Below, piece by piece: positions 35,819 through 45,138 of a DNA stretch of 64,000 nt. A model generated the notes under the pieces. It worked only from the letters and a program-made list of their open reading frames with translations, had not been told where the DNA came from and searched no databases. Position 1 is the stretch's first letter, and each line of letters opens with the position of its first letter. Source of the stretch: Kumtagia sp963820075 (GTDB taxonomy: Bacteria > Pseudomonadota > Alphaproteobacteria > Rhizobiales > Rhizobiaceae); assembly GCA_963820075.1 (NCBI GenBank), contig CAWFYS010000007.1, positions 62,001 to 126,000 on the forward strand, written 5' to 3'. Position numbers and translations under genes: made by a program.

Positions 35819-36640
35819 TCAGAACCCGCTTTGCTTCAGCGCCGACCAGGCCGTGTTGAGCGAGATCGTGCCGACAATGCGTGCGTCGCAACCGTTGGAA
35901 AATCCGCTTCGGGCCACGCATTCGTCGTCGTCAAGGTCGGTATCCCAGTAGCGCAGATCGAATGTGACCGCCTTCCAATCGTAGGAGACGCCTGCTGTCC
36001 AGGCCAGTTGCTCGAATGCGTTCGGATCCTCGAAGAACTGATAACCCACGCCGCCATAGACCGAGAAATCGTGTGGCAAGGGCACCCTCAAGCCGCCGGC
36101 AACGAAGGTCGCGGTATTGCCGCTCTGATTGAAGTCCGGAGCAAAGAACACGCGGAGCCCGAACGTGACCATGTCCTGAAAATTATAGTCGGCCTTGGCA
36201 AAGATCTCGCCATAGTCGGGGCTGATGTCCTCCGGCGAATAGAAGTAGTGGACATAGCCGAGATCGAGCGACAGCGGGCCGAACTCCGGCCGAATACCTA
36301 TCGCTGTGTCGATCTCCGCACCGCGAAAACCCTCGCCGCCGAAATCGACGTTGGAGGACCAGATATTCAGATAGGCCATGCCGATGGTCGGCTCGATATA
36401 GCCTTGAACGCCTAGACTGCTATCGTTCTGGGTTATGCCGCGCGAAACATAGTCGGTCGTCATCGCAATGCCGAAAGCGACATCGGCCGGCAATCCCAGA
36501 AGGGTCGACTCCGCCGCCTGCGCAGCCGCTTCAGCCTCCGCTTCTGGAATGGGTTCGATATCCTGCTCGATCGCCAAGGCGCCGCCCGCCGCGAGTGAAG
36601 CGGCAAGCGCGGTCAAGGTCAGCCAGTTGGCACGTCCCAT
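35819..36640 (-). CDS. TorF-family putative outer-membrane porin
   Basis: This 273-residue protein starts at ATG 36640 (MGRANWLTLTALAASLAAGGALA), giving a signal peptide. The upstream extension has no ribosome site. After an Ala/Glu-rich linker the mature part is a beta-barrel with alternating strands (AFGIAMTTDYVSRGITQND, PEFGPLSLDLGYVHYFYSP, LRYWDTDLDDDECVARSGF). The opening F-x-x-x-x-x-T-D-Y-x-x-R-G-I-T/S-Q is the TorF/Gcw_chp hallmark. It lies upstream of and codirectional with the arc operon, 116 bases away. Confidence 0.85.
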   Translation of the reverse strand: MGRANWLTLTALAASLAAGGALAIEQDIEPIPEAEAEAAAQAAESTLLGLPADVAFGIAMTTDYVSRGITQNDSSLGVQGYIEPTIGMAYLNIWSSNVDFGGEGFRGAEIDTAIGIRPEFGPLSLDLGYVHYFYSPEDISPDYGEIFAKADYNFQDMVTFGLRVFFAPDFNQSGNTATFVAGGLRVPLPHDFSVYGGVGYQFFEDPNAFEQLAWTAGVSYDWKAVTFDLRYWDTDLDDDECVARSGFSNGCDARIVGTISLNTAWSALKQSGF

Positions 36641-36832
36641 TGCTTTGTCCCTCCTCCAGGAGCATCGCTTGGGCCCGACCCTCCAGTCGGAAGCGATCCG
36701 AACTCGCAGTTCCCAGCTTCCGCAAAGCGGAATCGGCAAAACCTAGCGCTACAATGGCAACGGCGCCTGTAGCATCATGTAGTATCTGTGTAATGAGCGA
36801 AGCCTCCCGCGCTTTTCCACGCGCGAGCACAA

Positions 36833-38631
36833 TCAAAGCCCCGTGCCCGGCAGGCCCGCCTTGCGCAACCCGGCGAAGAAATGAGCCTGGTCCTGAGCAC
36901 GGATGTTGCGCAATTTTACCGTCTGAGGCAGTTCGGTCAGGAAGTCTGGCGCGTTCGTAAGCAGCCAGTCGCGTGCGAGCGTCGCCTCCTTCTCCTGTCC
37001 AAGCTGGCCGAAAATGGCGGCGGCGATGAGGTGATAGATCGGATTGTCCTGAAGGTTGGCCTTCCTGATCCATTCCTCCGCGGACAGGTAGTCGCTCTGC
37101 ATGTAGTAGGTGAGCGCGATCACGCTCTCGTAATAGCCAAGCGGCCCCGGATTACGATCGAGCGCCTGCAGAATCAGGTCTCGGCCTCTTTGCCAATCAC
37201 CTGTCAGGGCAAGCCGCATGCCGTACTCGCCGACAAACTCGGTATCGTTCGGGTTGATCGACATTGCCTGAGCCCCGACCTTAAGCGCCGCATCTACTTC
37301 CCCGTTGAAGAACAGTGAAGTCATGTAAGCCTGCAAGGCGCGCATGTTCTGCGGATCGAGATCGACGGCGCGGCGGGCGGCGTCGAGCGCCCGATCGATC
37401 GGCGGCAAAGAGCCGCCGGCGTCTACGGCATAGCGGAAACGCAGTTCGTCGAGATAGGTCAGGGAAAGCAGCGCCCAGGCGGTGGCATAGGTGGGGAATT
37501 GCGTTGTTGCCTGCTGAAGGCACTCCGTCACGGCCCGGTGGGTCTGCGGCCGGAGGTTGGCCCGATAGGCATAGTAGGCGAGTGTGCACGAATAGGCTGC
37601 CCAGTCGTTGGGCGGGGCCCCACCGATCCGCGCCGCGTCGGCATGGAAGATGACCCCATAGGGCTGAGCGACGGCGGTCGCCACCTGGCGCGCGATGTCG
37701 GACTGCGCCTGGAGAAGCTCCTCCACTTTCAAGGTCTTGTCATAGCTGTTCGCCCATAGCACCGACTGGTCGGTGTTATTCAGCAGGCGGACGCTCAGGC
37801 GGAGTTTCTCTCCTTCGAGGCGAACGCTGCCTTCCAGTACGTATCGCGCGCGGATCTGACAGGCTTGGCCAGGTTGGTGGAAAGCTTGGGCGACCGGCCG
37901 GCAATGACGACGATTTCCTTGAACTTGGCGATCTGTCCGATGACCTCGTCGGTCAGGCCCCTCGCAACGATCGCCGAGTTGGATGTCGCCGACAGGTCCT
38001 CGAACGGCATGACGAGCAATCGGGGCACATTCGGCGCCGGCGGGTTGGTCCCTGAGCCGATCACGCCAATCTTCTCCTCGAGCGCGGGGATGGCTGCGAC
38101 CTGTTCCCAGTTCGTCGTCAAGAGGGCAACGATGCCGAGTATCGTCGCCACGCCGAGGACTCCTCCCACGGCGCGTCGCGGCCAGCGGGCTGTTCTCTCG
38201 ACTGGTTCGGCCGTTTCTTCGGCCATGACCATGGGCTCGGCGGTCTTCGGGAAGCCATCGCGGCGCAGGAAGGTCGGCACATAGCCGCCCTTCGGCATTG
38301 ATATTGTGATGGGGTCGCCTGCACCGGCGGTCAGGTAGTAGTGCTCAAGCGCTCGTCGGACCCGGCCGGCCTCAATCCTGACCACAGGATCGGACTGGGC
38401 ATCGAAGGACGGATTGCGGCCAAAGACTTCGATCGCAATCGTATAGGCCTTGATGCGGTCGGCCCGGCCGGCAAGCGTTTCTTCCACTGTGTAGGCAAGA
38501 AACCTGCGGGCCCGCTCGGGCACCGCGAAATCGGGGCTCGCAACGATGCGCTCGACGGCAGCGCGTATCTCCTCTTGTGCGCCAGCGTCGGGCAGCGCGC
38601 TTTTGCCAATATAGCCCTCTGCTTCACCCAC
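36833..38631 (-). pseudogene. TPR-domain regulator with adenylate-cyclase-like N-terminal wing domain, frameshifted near 37860
   Basis: Two frames join into one protein of about 590 residues. The N-terminal 110 residues are the winged-helix-like domain of rhizobial TPR proteins often labelled adenylate cyclase (VERIVASPDFAVPERARRFL, DPVVRIEAGRVRRALEHYY, ISMPKGGYVPTF). A membrane helix (GGVLGVATILGIVALLTT) and a TolB-like VMPFEDLSATSNS segment follow. In the next frame RARYVLEGSVRLEGEKLRLS and then TPR-like helices continue to the stop at 36833. Sense passes to the new frame at 37855-37865. No cyclase catalytic domain is present. Confidence 0.7.
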
Positions 38632-38773
38632 TAGGGCAATCTCCGGGCGCTCGGTCGCAAGACACTCCTCGGAGTTCTCCGTTTGTTACCGTAATTTACG
38701 TCACATTGAGTCATAGCATATCATAGAATAATGGCGGCTTACTGTTATCAGCTTCGCAGTAATGGATTGTTCT

Positions 38774-39065
38774 ATGGACACTGGTGTGGTCGTTGCCTGC
38801 CGTCTGCTTCCGGCGATCGCCAAGCAGATCGAGCGTCTGGCTGAGGAGCAGCGAATCGTTTCGCGATCTGTGTGATGATCTCGCGGTCGCGGAACTTGCG
38901 CTAAGCAGGCTTGTGCGGATGCCGAACGCTTCCGCCGATCAGCGCCTCGCCGAATGCGAAGACTGGATCGTCAGTCTGACCGCCGAAATCAAGGACGCGG
39001 TGCGGCGCGCGGAACCCTCCGCCAGGGATGTAACGCCATCGGGGCGTGTTGGGAGTGGAAAATGA
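38774..39065 (+). pseudogene. Small hypothetical protein, frameshifted
   Basis: ATG 38774 opens MDTGVVVACRLLPAIAKQIERLAEEQRIVS and meets a stop at about 38874. The sense continues one frame over as FRDLCDDLAVAELALSRLV and on to the stop at 39063. Joined, it would be about 95 residues of helical, coiled-coil-prone sequence. The next gene starts within its last codons (39062). I do not recognise the family. Confidence 0.45.
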
Positions 39066-39518
39066 CAGATACGGAAACCGACTGATCCGGGCAATCCGTT
39101 GCCGAGCGCGGAAGACCTCCGCATGAGGATGCTCGAGCACGAAATGGCCGAAATGGAAAAACAGGAGACGGCGAAGAAACAGGCCGCCCAGGAACACAGC
39201 AACTTCACCAAGGAGTTCCTGACAAAGCACTTTACCGAGCATGAGCGGGACACGGTGCTGCGGCTGATCAGGGTCGCCGTCGAGCAAGGCAAGACCGAGG
39301 CGCTCGTCTACAGCTTCCCTTCGGAACTTTGCACCGACGGCGGCCGCGCCATCAACAATGCGCTGCCGGAATGGCCGGACACACTTCAAGGCAAGGCGCG
39401 GGAACTCTACGATCGCTATGTGGAGGTCGCCAAGCCACGCGGCTACAAGTTCAAGGCGATGATCATCAACTTCCCCGGCGGTATTCCGGGCGACGTCGGT
39501 TTCTATCTGTCCTGGTGA
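39062..39518 (+). pseudogene. Conserved hypothetical protein, frameshifted near its start
   Basis: ATG 39062 follows GGGAGTGGAA but reads only MTDTETD before TGA. One base later the frame DPGNPLPSAEDLRMRMLEHEM continues to the stop at 39516. The intact product would be about 150 residues: an N-terminal charged helix, then FTKHFTEHERDTVLRLI-like helices, and a distinctive C-terminal half with SFPSELCTDGGRAINNALPEWPDTL and MIINFPGGIPGDVGFYLSW. The strict C-terminus suggests a real protein family whose function I do not know. The segment from ATG 39099 could still be translated. Confidence 0.5.
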
Positions 39519-39803
39519 CAGGATTGTGCCGTCCGATGACAAAACGGCGGCGCTCATCCCGCTCCGGCCTTGGCCACCCCTCGGTGTTGGCTTTCCCCAT
39601 CAGGCCGGCCAAATTTCACCCGTCGCCTTCCTGTCTCCGAGGGGCGGCGGTTTTTGGCTGCTCAAGATTGGAGCACAACTTATGGCTGATTCTTCCAGAA
39701 AAGTTCGGCGACGCAATGTGACACCGAAGTCCGGTGGACGATTACTCACCCATCCCCTGATTAGGTGTGACACTCAAATGGATATGTCACAAGGAGGGGC
39801 ATC

Positions 39804-40271
39804 ATGCCTTTGATTTCACTGTTCTCGAATAACCTCCCGGATTTCTTTATTGTCGAACGGTCCGGCTTGGCCGATATCGCCAGGATTGAAACTGATATCG
39901 ACCGTGGTGATGCCACGTTCGAGTGGACCGGTCCAAATCTCAGATTCGGCGAAACGGGACAGTTACGGCGAGCCGCTGCTCCAGTAGGCTTCGTGCTGCG
40001 CATCGCGACGTTCGATGATTTCCGCATACACGGCAAGTTCGACGTTGGGATCACGGACCCCGACGTCGCAGCGGAGGTTCGCGCGGACTCGACTTTCGTT
40101 CTTGAAAAAGGTGTCATCGATCCGAACCAGTTTTCGTTTCGTTCAGTGAAATTTCCCGACCGTTTCATTCGGCACAGAGACTTCAAACTCTTTGCCGAAC
40201 CGGTAAATACTCCTGACGAGCTTCAGTCCGCGACGTTCAGGATTGTCCCGCCACTCCACTCCGACGACTAA
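39804..40271 (+). CDS. AbfB-like (CBM42 / arabinofuranose-binding type) small protein
   Basis: This 155-residue protein starts at ATG 39804 with GGAGGGG just upstream. The C-terminal third has the AbfB beta-trefoil pattern: FSFRSVKFPDRFIRHRDFKLF then ATFRIVPPL. It has no signal peptide, unlike secreted arabinofuranosidases that carry this domain. The N-terminal part (LPDFFIVERSGLADIARI) may be a degenerate trefoil repeat. It could be a cytosolic lectin-like module or the detached end of a larger enzyme. It looks intact amid broken neighbours. Confidence 0.55.
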   Translation: MPLISLFSNNLPDFFIVERSGLADIARIETDIDRGDATFEWTGPNLRFGETGQLRRAAAPVGFVLRIATFDDFRIHGKFDVGITDPDVAAEVRADSTFVLEKGVIDPNQFSFRSVKFPDRFIRHRDFKLFAEPVNTPDELQSATFRIVPPLHSDD

Positions 40272-40653
40272 TAGGCGCGCCGGTGAGTTTTGGGGCACCG
40301 GTATTTTTTGAAACCCTGGGCGTCGGGGTCATGTGGCTCCAGGCACCGGCGGCCGCGCCGCCGACGCCGCCGAGCTTCTGGGCAATGGCGACGGCGCAAG
40401 GGCCGCCGGTTTCCAGATCCCAGCGGCGGCCGTCCCAGACAGCGAAGAGCGGCGCTTTCGCCTTGGCCTGAGCCAGCACGAGCAGATCCTCGCCGAAATG
40501 CGCCAGCCGCCGCCGCGCATTGTCAGTGTCGGAATCGTCGAGCGCGGCGCATTTGCTGCACGATCTCGGGATCGAAGACATCCCGACACCGGGCACGGTT
40601 CCCGGCAGGGCCGGCTCGTAAGCTTCGACCTTGAGGGCTGGCGAGGCGGTCAT
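40237..40653 (-). pseudogene. Remnant of a phage/plasmid P4-type primase
   Basis: From ATG 40653 (MTASPALKVEAYEPALPG) the frame contains DNARRRLAHFGEDLLVLA and LFAVWDGRRWDLETGG. That resembles the N-terminal region of P4-like primase/helicase proteins of mobile elements. The chain ends after about 138 residues with an unrelated tail, so the primase and helicase domains are gone. It indicates a past integrative element here. Confidence 0.45.
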
Positions 40654-40678
40654 GGCCGCCCACGCGGCAAATATATAA

Positions 40679-40721
40679 GTACCCCCAAAAACCGATTGCA
40701 GGGAACATTTAATGGGGGTAC
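40679..40721. promoter_or_regulatory. Spaced inverted repeat in front of the BrnA-like gene
   Basis: GTACCCCCA (40679-40687) and TGGGGGTAC (40713-40721) are perfect 9-base inverted arms 25 bases apart, ending 9 bases before the antitoxin-like ATG. The arrangement suggests two half-sites for an autoregulating ribbon-helix-helix protein. Confidence 0.55.
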
Positions 40722-40730
40722 ACAAAACCT

Positions 40731-41039
40731 ATGAAAGCGCCGCGTTCCTTTTCTTATGACCGCGCCAGGATCGAGGACGCTCGCCGGCGCGCCCTGAAAT
40801 CGCTTGAGAAGATCACCCCGGAGGAAGATGCCGCGATCACGGCGGATGCCCTCGCCGATCCGGACAACCCGCCCGCCGACGACCTGATGCGCCGGCGCGG
40901 CCGGCCGCCGCTGGCCAGGCCGAAGGAGGCGATCAAGCTGCGCATCGACGCCGATGTCCTCGACCGCTTCCGGGAAACCGGGCGGGGCTGGCAGACGCGG
41001 CTCAACGAGGCCTTGCGCAAGGCTGTCGGGCTAAACTGA
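40731..41039 (+). CDS. BrnA-family antitoxin-like protein, orphan
   Basis: This 102-residue protein ends in the BrnA_antitoxin pattern AIKLRIDADVLDRFRETGRGWQTRLNEALRKAV, a ribbon-helix-helix DNA-binding module. The N-terminal 60 residues are charged. BrnA normally follows a brnT toxin gene. Here the upstream neighbour is the primase remnant on the other strand, and no BrnT-like frame is seen within 400 bases. It may be a solitary regulator or the survivor of a lost pair. Confidence 0.7.
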   Translation: MKAPRSFSYDRARIEDARRRALKSLEKITPEEDAAITADALADPDNPPADDLMRRRGRPPLARPKEAIKLRIDADVLDRFRETGRGWQTRLNEALRKAVGLN

Positions 41040-41381
41040 ACGCGGGCGGCGGCCATCGTTACCGCTGCCCCGAGAACAAGGGACGGAAGTCGGCGGCAAG
41101 GCCATCAGGCGACGGATTCGGCGACCAGCTCATCGGTTTGCCCCGCTCACCAGGGACAGGCCGGATGCCCACAGCACCGCCGCCGCCATCGCCGGTCGCC
41201 CAGCAGGAAGCCGCCGCTCATGCCGCACCGCATACCACCGAGAAGCCGGCGGCATGCTGCATGCCGGCGGATGCGCAAGCGCCGGGCGGTGCGCCCCTTG
41301 TAACTCAAACTTGCCCGCATCTGGCATGCTCCCGGTTGCGGTGGCGGGCGAAGGACCATTCCCCCGAGGGACACTGATCCC
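41040..41381. other. Non-coding or decayed stretch
   Basis: No reading frame here has a ribosome site or a recognisable family pattern. Codon usage does not favour any frame. It separates the BrnA-like gene from the broken coding remnant at 41382. Confidence 0.4.
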
Positions 41382-41790
41382 GTGACAGAGCTCGTGGTTT
41401 CGCTCGCGGCGAGGGAGCGCCGAAAGTCGCTAGCGACCGCTTGCGAGCCCGACTTTGCGCAGAGCGCGACAAGGGACAGTACTGGACGCCCTTGACGCTG
41501 CGCGTATTCAATCGTTGGGACGAGCCGATCACCATTGTGCGGCTGGAGGTGGTGGAATCAGGACTTGTCATCGCGAGGCCTCAACGCTCCAGGGCATCGT
41601 CGGCATCCCGATTTCCAGAAGGCCGCCGCCGAAGCCTACTGAGGCGACCAGGCGAATTGCCTCATGGATCACGTTCGAGCGGGAGCGACCCGGCTCATCA
41701 CATCGGCGCGTCAAAAGCGGGAAGTTACCAAGCCCGGCCGGGATCCTCAGCCAAGCCCTGTGGTATTACTTTCTGCTCAGCGTGATTTGA
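41382..41790 (+). pseudogene. Decayed coding remnant with several frame changes
   Basis: GTG 41382 opens TELVVSLAARERRKS. Protein-like sequence then shifts to GQYWTPLTLRVFNRWDEPIT and IVRLEVVESGLVIARP, and again to TEATRRIASWITFERERPG. No frame runs through. The pieces look like one former protein of about 130 residues. I do not recognise it. Confidence 0.35.
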
Positions 41791-41883
41791 ACGGCCCGGG
41801 ACGCTCAACCGGTCGCCCTCCATACAACATGACGAATGTCTGTGCTAAAATCAGCCAGGAATTCGATCGCGGGGAGAAAAGAA

Positions 41884-42661
41884 ATGCCTCCGAAAGATGT
41901 CGATCCCAGGCTTTGGTACGTGGATCACGGCGCTCTCGGAGGACCGCCTTCCAGTCCGGTTTCGCTGAGCTCACCGGCGCTAGAACACATTCTCATTCAG
42001 ACCGCCATACTGTCATCTCCGTTCGGAAGAAAACTATCCTCGCAAGAGATCGGACTGATCGAATCGATTTTCGGAGAAAGTGTCGATACCGCACGCATCA
42101 GGATTGTCGACGCGTCGATCGCCAATGCACCGACGACGCTGGGTAACCAAATACGCGTGCGTCCAGGCAGTTCTTTCGGCTCCGAAGAGGGCAAAAGCAC
42201 GTTGAATTCATGAAACGGGACATGTCTGGCAGTATCAGACACAGGGCACCCGCTATATCACCTGTGCCGTTTACCACCAGATTGAAGCGCACGTCAAAAC
42301 CGGTACGCGCAATGCCGCTTATATGAACTACAAGCTTGATTCGAAAAGTAAAATTTCTGACTACCCGGCCGAGGAACAGGCTCAGATCATCCAGGATTAT
42401 TACGAAATCTCGGTGCGCTACAAGGGCAGCACCACCCCGCCTGAATGGGTCAAGATGCGGCAGAAGAACCTGTCGGACTATGAACGGCTCATCAAGGAAG
42501 TGCGGACGTATCGGCCCAAGTCACAGCAGCAAATCTATACCGACAGCCTGATGAAGGACCCGGGCGCACGCTATTTGCCGGCGCCAATGTCCGACGAACC
42601 CAGAGTGCTGCCGTTGGTGCCTATTCTGGAGTTCCGCTTCAAGATGCCATGGGAGAAGTAG
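41884..42661 (+). pseudogene. DUF4157-like / 'vgr-related' putative zinc metallopeptidase, one frameshift near 42205
   Basis: ATG 41884 (GGGGAG upstream) starts MPPKDVDPRLWYVDHG. The first part has LSSQEIGLIESIFGESVDTARIRIV, typical of the segment before the active site in DUF4157-like proteins. After the frame change at about 42205 the other frame reads HETGHVWQYQTQGTRYI, containing the HExxH zinc motif, then CAVYHQIEAHVKTG and a charged C-terminal region to the stop at 42659. The reassembled protein would be about 259 residues. Relatives occur beside secretion or injection systems; none is seen here. Confidence 0.6.
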
Positions 42662-42715
42662 GGGCGACCGGCGCGCGCGCCTACCCTTATCCCATGCATC
42701 CGCCCAGGTTCGAGA

Positions 42716-43174
42716 TTGCAGGTCGGATTCCCTTGCTATCGGGAGATGATGCGTGTTCTCAAGCCCGAAGGCCGGCTCGCTGTCGCTGTGTGCGACTCCC
42801 TCGAAAGGTCGCCGGGTTACGCGGCGGTGGCTGACATGCTCGAACGGCTGTTCGGGAACGATGTAGCGAATGCGTTCCGGGCGCCGTTCGTGCTCGGCAA
42901 CGCCAGTCTCCTGCTTGGACTATGCGCGGAAGCAGACATCAGGAATGCCGAGGTAGAGCGGATAAGCGGAACGGTCCGTTTCGCTTCAATCGAATCGCTG
43001 ATCTCGACGGAGAGAGCCTGCGTTTGGACCCTGGGTGGGCTGTTGGACGACGGGCAGTTCAAGCGCCTGCGGGAAGAGGCCGAGCGGGTGCTCGTGCCGT
43101 TTGTGGCGGCGGGCGGTGCTATAGCCTTCGATTTGCCCGCTCTCTTGGTCACGGCATGCAAGGCCGGCGGGTGA
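42716..43174 (+). pseudogene. C-terminal fragment of a SAM-dependent methyltransferase
   Basis: The frame opens with REMMRVLKPEGRLAVAVCDSLERSPGYAAV, the post-motif-III region of class I methyltransferases, and continues to the family-like end VLVPFVAAGGAIAFDLPALLVTA. The N-terminal SAM-binding half (GxGxG) is missing and cannot be found just upstream. It is about 150 residues of a protein that should be about 260-280. Confidence 0.5.
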
Positions 43175-43276
43175 ACTGCGTCGACCAGGCTTCCGCATGC
43201 AGCATGAGAATCTGCCTAATGGCGCCGCAGAGGCTACGGAGTCTTCATCGACACCAGTCCCCTATGATGGGTTCTG

Positions 43277-43744
43277 TCACCAGAAATCCTTGTGGTCGTT
43301 TACGATCTCTTCTTCGAGTTCAGGGAATGGGCCACGGACCGCCACATGGCGGCGTCCGGCGGCGAACACCTGGTGACAGCTCAGATCGAGGGTCAGATTC
43401 TCCGGGTTGTCTCCGGTCAGCTCGGCCAACCGCCTTTCGCTGAGTCCGTAGACCACGGTGCCGATGCCAGCCCAGTAACAGGCCCCGGCGCACATGCAGC
43501 ACGGCTCGACCGAGGTCACCAGCGTGCATCGCTCGAGAAAGCTCGGGTCGTATTGCTGCGCGGCCGCGCGGGCCACGTTTGCCTCTGCGTGGCCAAGGCG
43601 ATCCCGCGCGTAGGTGTTGCCCGATGAAAGGAGCACGTCGCCCTCCGGCCCGACCAGGAGCGCCCCAAAGGGATGATTGCCACTGGCCCGGCTCTCGGCG
43701 GCGATCTCCACGGCGAGACGTAGATAGTCGGTATCGCTCCTCAT
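43277..43744 (-). CDS. Nucleoside/tRNA-adenosine-type deaminase
   Basis: This cytidine-deaminase-fold zinc enzyme has 155 residues. The zinc ligands are HAEANVARAA (H and catalytic E) and the SVEPCCMCAGACYWAGIG cysteine pair. The N-terminal helix DYLRLAVEIAAESRASGNHPFGALLV matches GuaD/TadA-like deaminases. The substrate could be guanine, cytosine or a related base. It appears intact although its neighbours are broken. ATG 43744 is used. Confidence 0.88.
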   Translation of the reverse strand: MRSDTDYLRLAVEIAAESRASGNHPFGALLVGPEGDVLLSSGNTYARDRLGHAEANVARAAAQQYDPSFLERCTLVTSVEPCCMCAGACYWAGIGTVVYGLSERRLAELTGDNPENLTLDLSCHQVFAAGRRHVAVRGPFPELEEEIVNDHKDFW

Positions 43745-43756
43745 GGCCGTTTCCTT

Positions 43757-43945
43757 GTGTTGCCCATTCGCAACTGCACGCGCAAAGGCCCTTCGCCTGG
43801 ATTCTATATTCTTGGAGCGCTTGTGAGCTGTCTAGTGATGGGCATTAAATTCATGGCCGCGCAACGTGGCATAGCGGTTCGGGCGCTTTCGATCGACACA
43901 GAAGCCGATTGGGACGCACATCCTCGACAATTAATCAAAGGTTAG
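43757..43945 (+). pseudogene. OsmC-family fragment
   Basis: A 62-residue frame includes YILGALVSCLVMGIKFMAAQ and RGIAVRALSIDTEADWD, matching the central active-cysteine helix region of OsmC-like peroxide-detoxification proteins. Neither the N-terminal strand region nor the C-terminal third is present. It is a remnant. Confidence 0.45.
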
Positions 43946-44129
43946 CAAAAAAGCCGAAACGCCTCCACCTGAAACTCTGGCATGACGAAGGTGTGGCGCG
44001 CAAGATTACTTGGCACGCCGCGCAACTTCAAACGGCACCATTCGAGCCTCGTCGGCACAGTTTGGGTTCGGCTTGATATTTCCATCATTCCGCCAGTAGG
44101 CTCAACACTTGGTACCCCTGGAGGGGACA

Positions 44130-44480
44130 ATGTTGAACCATCCTCTTTTCCGTGCTTCTCGAATTCTGGTGGCTCCGTTCTTTGCTGGCGTTTGCCTGTT
44201 TTCGGCGCTTGACGCGACGGCACAATCCGCTGGTGATCTGCCAAGTGCGACAGAGCCATGGCTGGCCGAGCCGGGCGATTGGTCCGCTGACTTCAATGAG
44301 GCCCAGATCGAGTGTTATCAGGGCTCTATGAGCGCGTGTGACTCAATATGGTTGAACGAGCGGGTCCTGATGGACACTTTCCTGGGCCAATACGGGCGAA
44401 CGTGCGGCGGCCGCGTCGATCTCCGCGAGATTAGGCGTGCGAACGTCACTTGTACCGAGGCCTTCCCCGACAACGAGTAG
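44130..44480 (+). CDS. Small secreted hypothetical protein
   Basis: ATG 44130 follows GGAGGGG by about 5 bases, giving 116 residues. Residues 1-32 form a signal peptide (RILVAPFFAGVCLFSALDATAQS). The mature part has four cysteines (ECYQGSMSACDSIW, GRTCGGRVDL, NVTCTEAF), spaced for two disulfides in the periplasm. I do not recognise the family. Similar short proteins with ECY...C..I patterns occur as periplasmic unknowns in rhizobia. It appears intact. Confidence 0.6.
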   Translation: MLNHPLFRASRILVAPFFAGVCLFSALDATAQSAGDLPSATEPWLAEPGDWSADFNEAQIECYQGSMSACDSIWLNERVLMDTFLGQYGRTCGGRVDLREIRRANVTCTEAFPDNE

Positions 44481-45138
44481 CAAGGCCGTCTTGCGACTTG
44501 GCCCGGCATCTGCAACGCCCCCTTCCCGACGAGATGCTGCGGATTGTGGAGCCTCCCACGGCGATCGCGGCGTGAGCAACAAGGAGGCATCCGCCCGCCA
44601 CGCGGACGAGGCGCCGCGGCGCACCGGCATCGTCGAGCACCGGTGCGATCACCGCGGATGCAACCCCTGCTCGGCCGCCGATCGGCAGGCTCCGGCTTGC
44701 CTTGGCACGCATTCGCCAGGCGCCTGTTATTACTCCGGACTATCGACCCGGCGTGAAACGATTGTGTGGAGTAGCGTGGTATTCCACTGTGCTTCTTATC
44801 GGCAACACCCTCCCCCTTTATTGTGCGCGCAGGCTCTCGCGCCAGACAGTTGTTCTTTTAGTTTCGGGCGATTCGCGACAATATCTCGTCCAATGCCGGA
44901 GGGGCAGGACAGCCGCAGCATTCGAGTACTGAACCCGCAGGCCGCCAGAGGCGCCTTGCGGACAAGGAAAGGGAATTCATGCGCGCACTTGCCAGCCGCC
45001 TGCTCGGCTCGACTGCAGCCGCAACACCTTCCACAAGTCAGCCGCATTGGCTGGGCTGCGCGTGCAAGCCTGCATAATTTCCTTTCTTCGACCTCGAAGG
45101 ACGCTTCGTGCGCGGGTCGAGCCGAGCGCCAAGGTGCA
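44481..45138. other. Long stretch without a supported gene
   Basis: Several open frames cross this interval on both strands, but none has a ribosome site, a plausible start or protein-like composition. It may be eroded coding DNA or the promoter region of the autotransporter gene. Confidence 0.45.

Noticed and set aside
39526..39813. A 95-codon open frame after the conserved hypothetical gene
   Set aside because: It has no ribosome site, its composition is not protein-like, and it overlaps the start of the AbfB-like gene.
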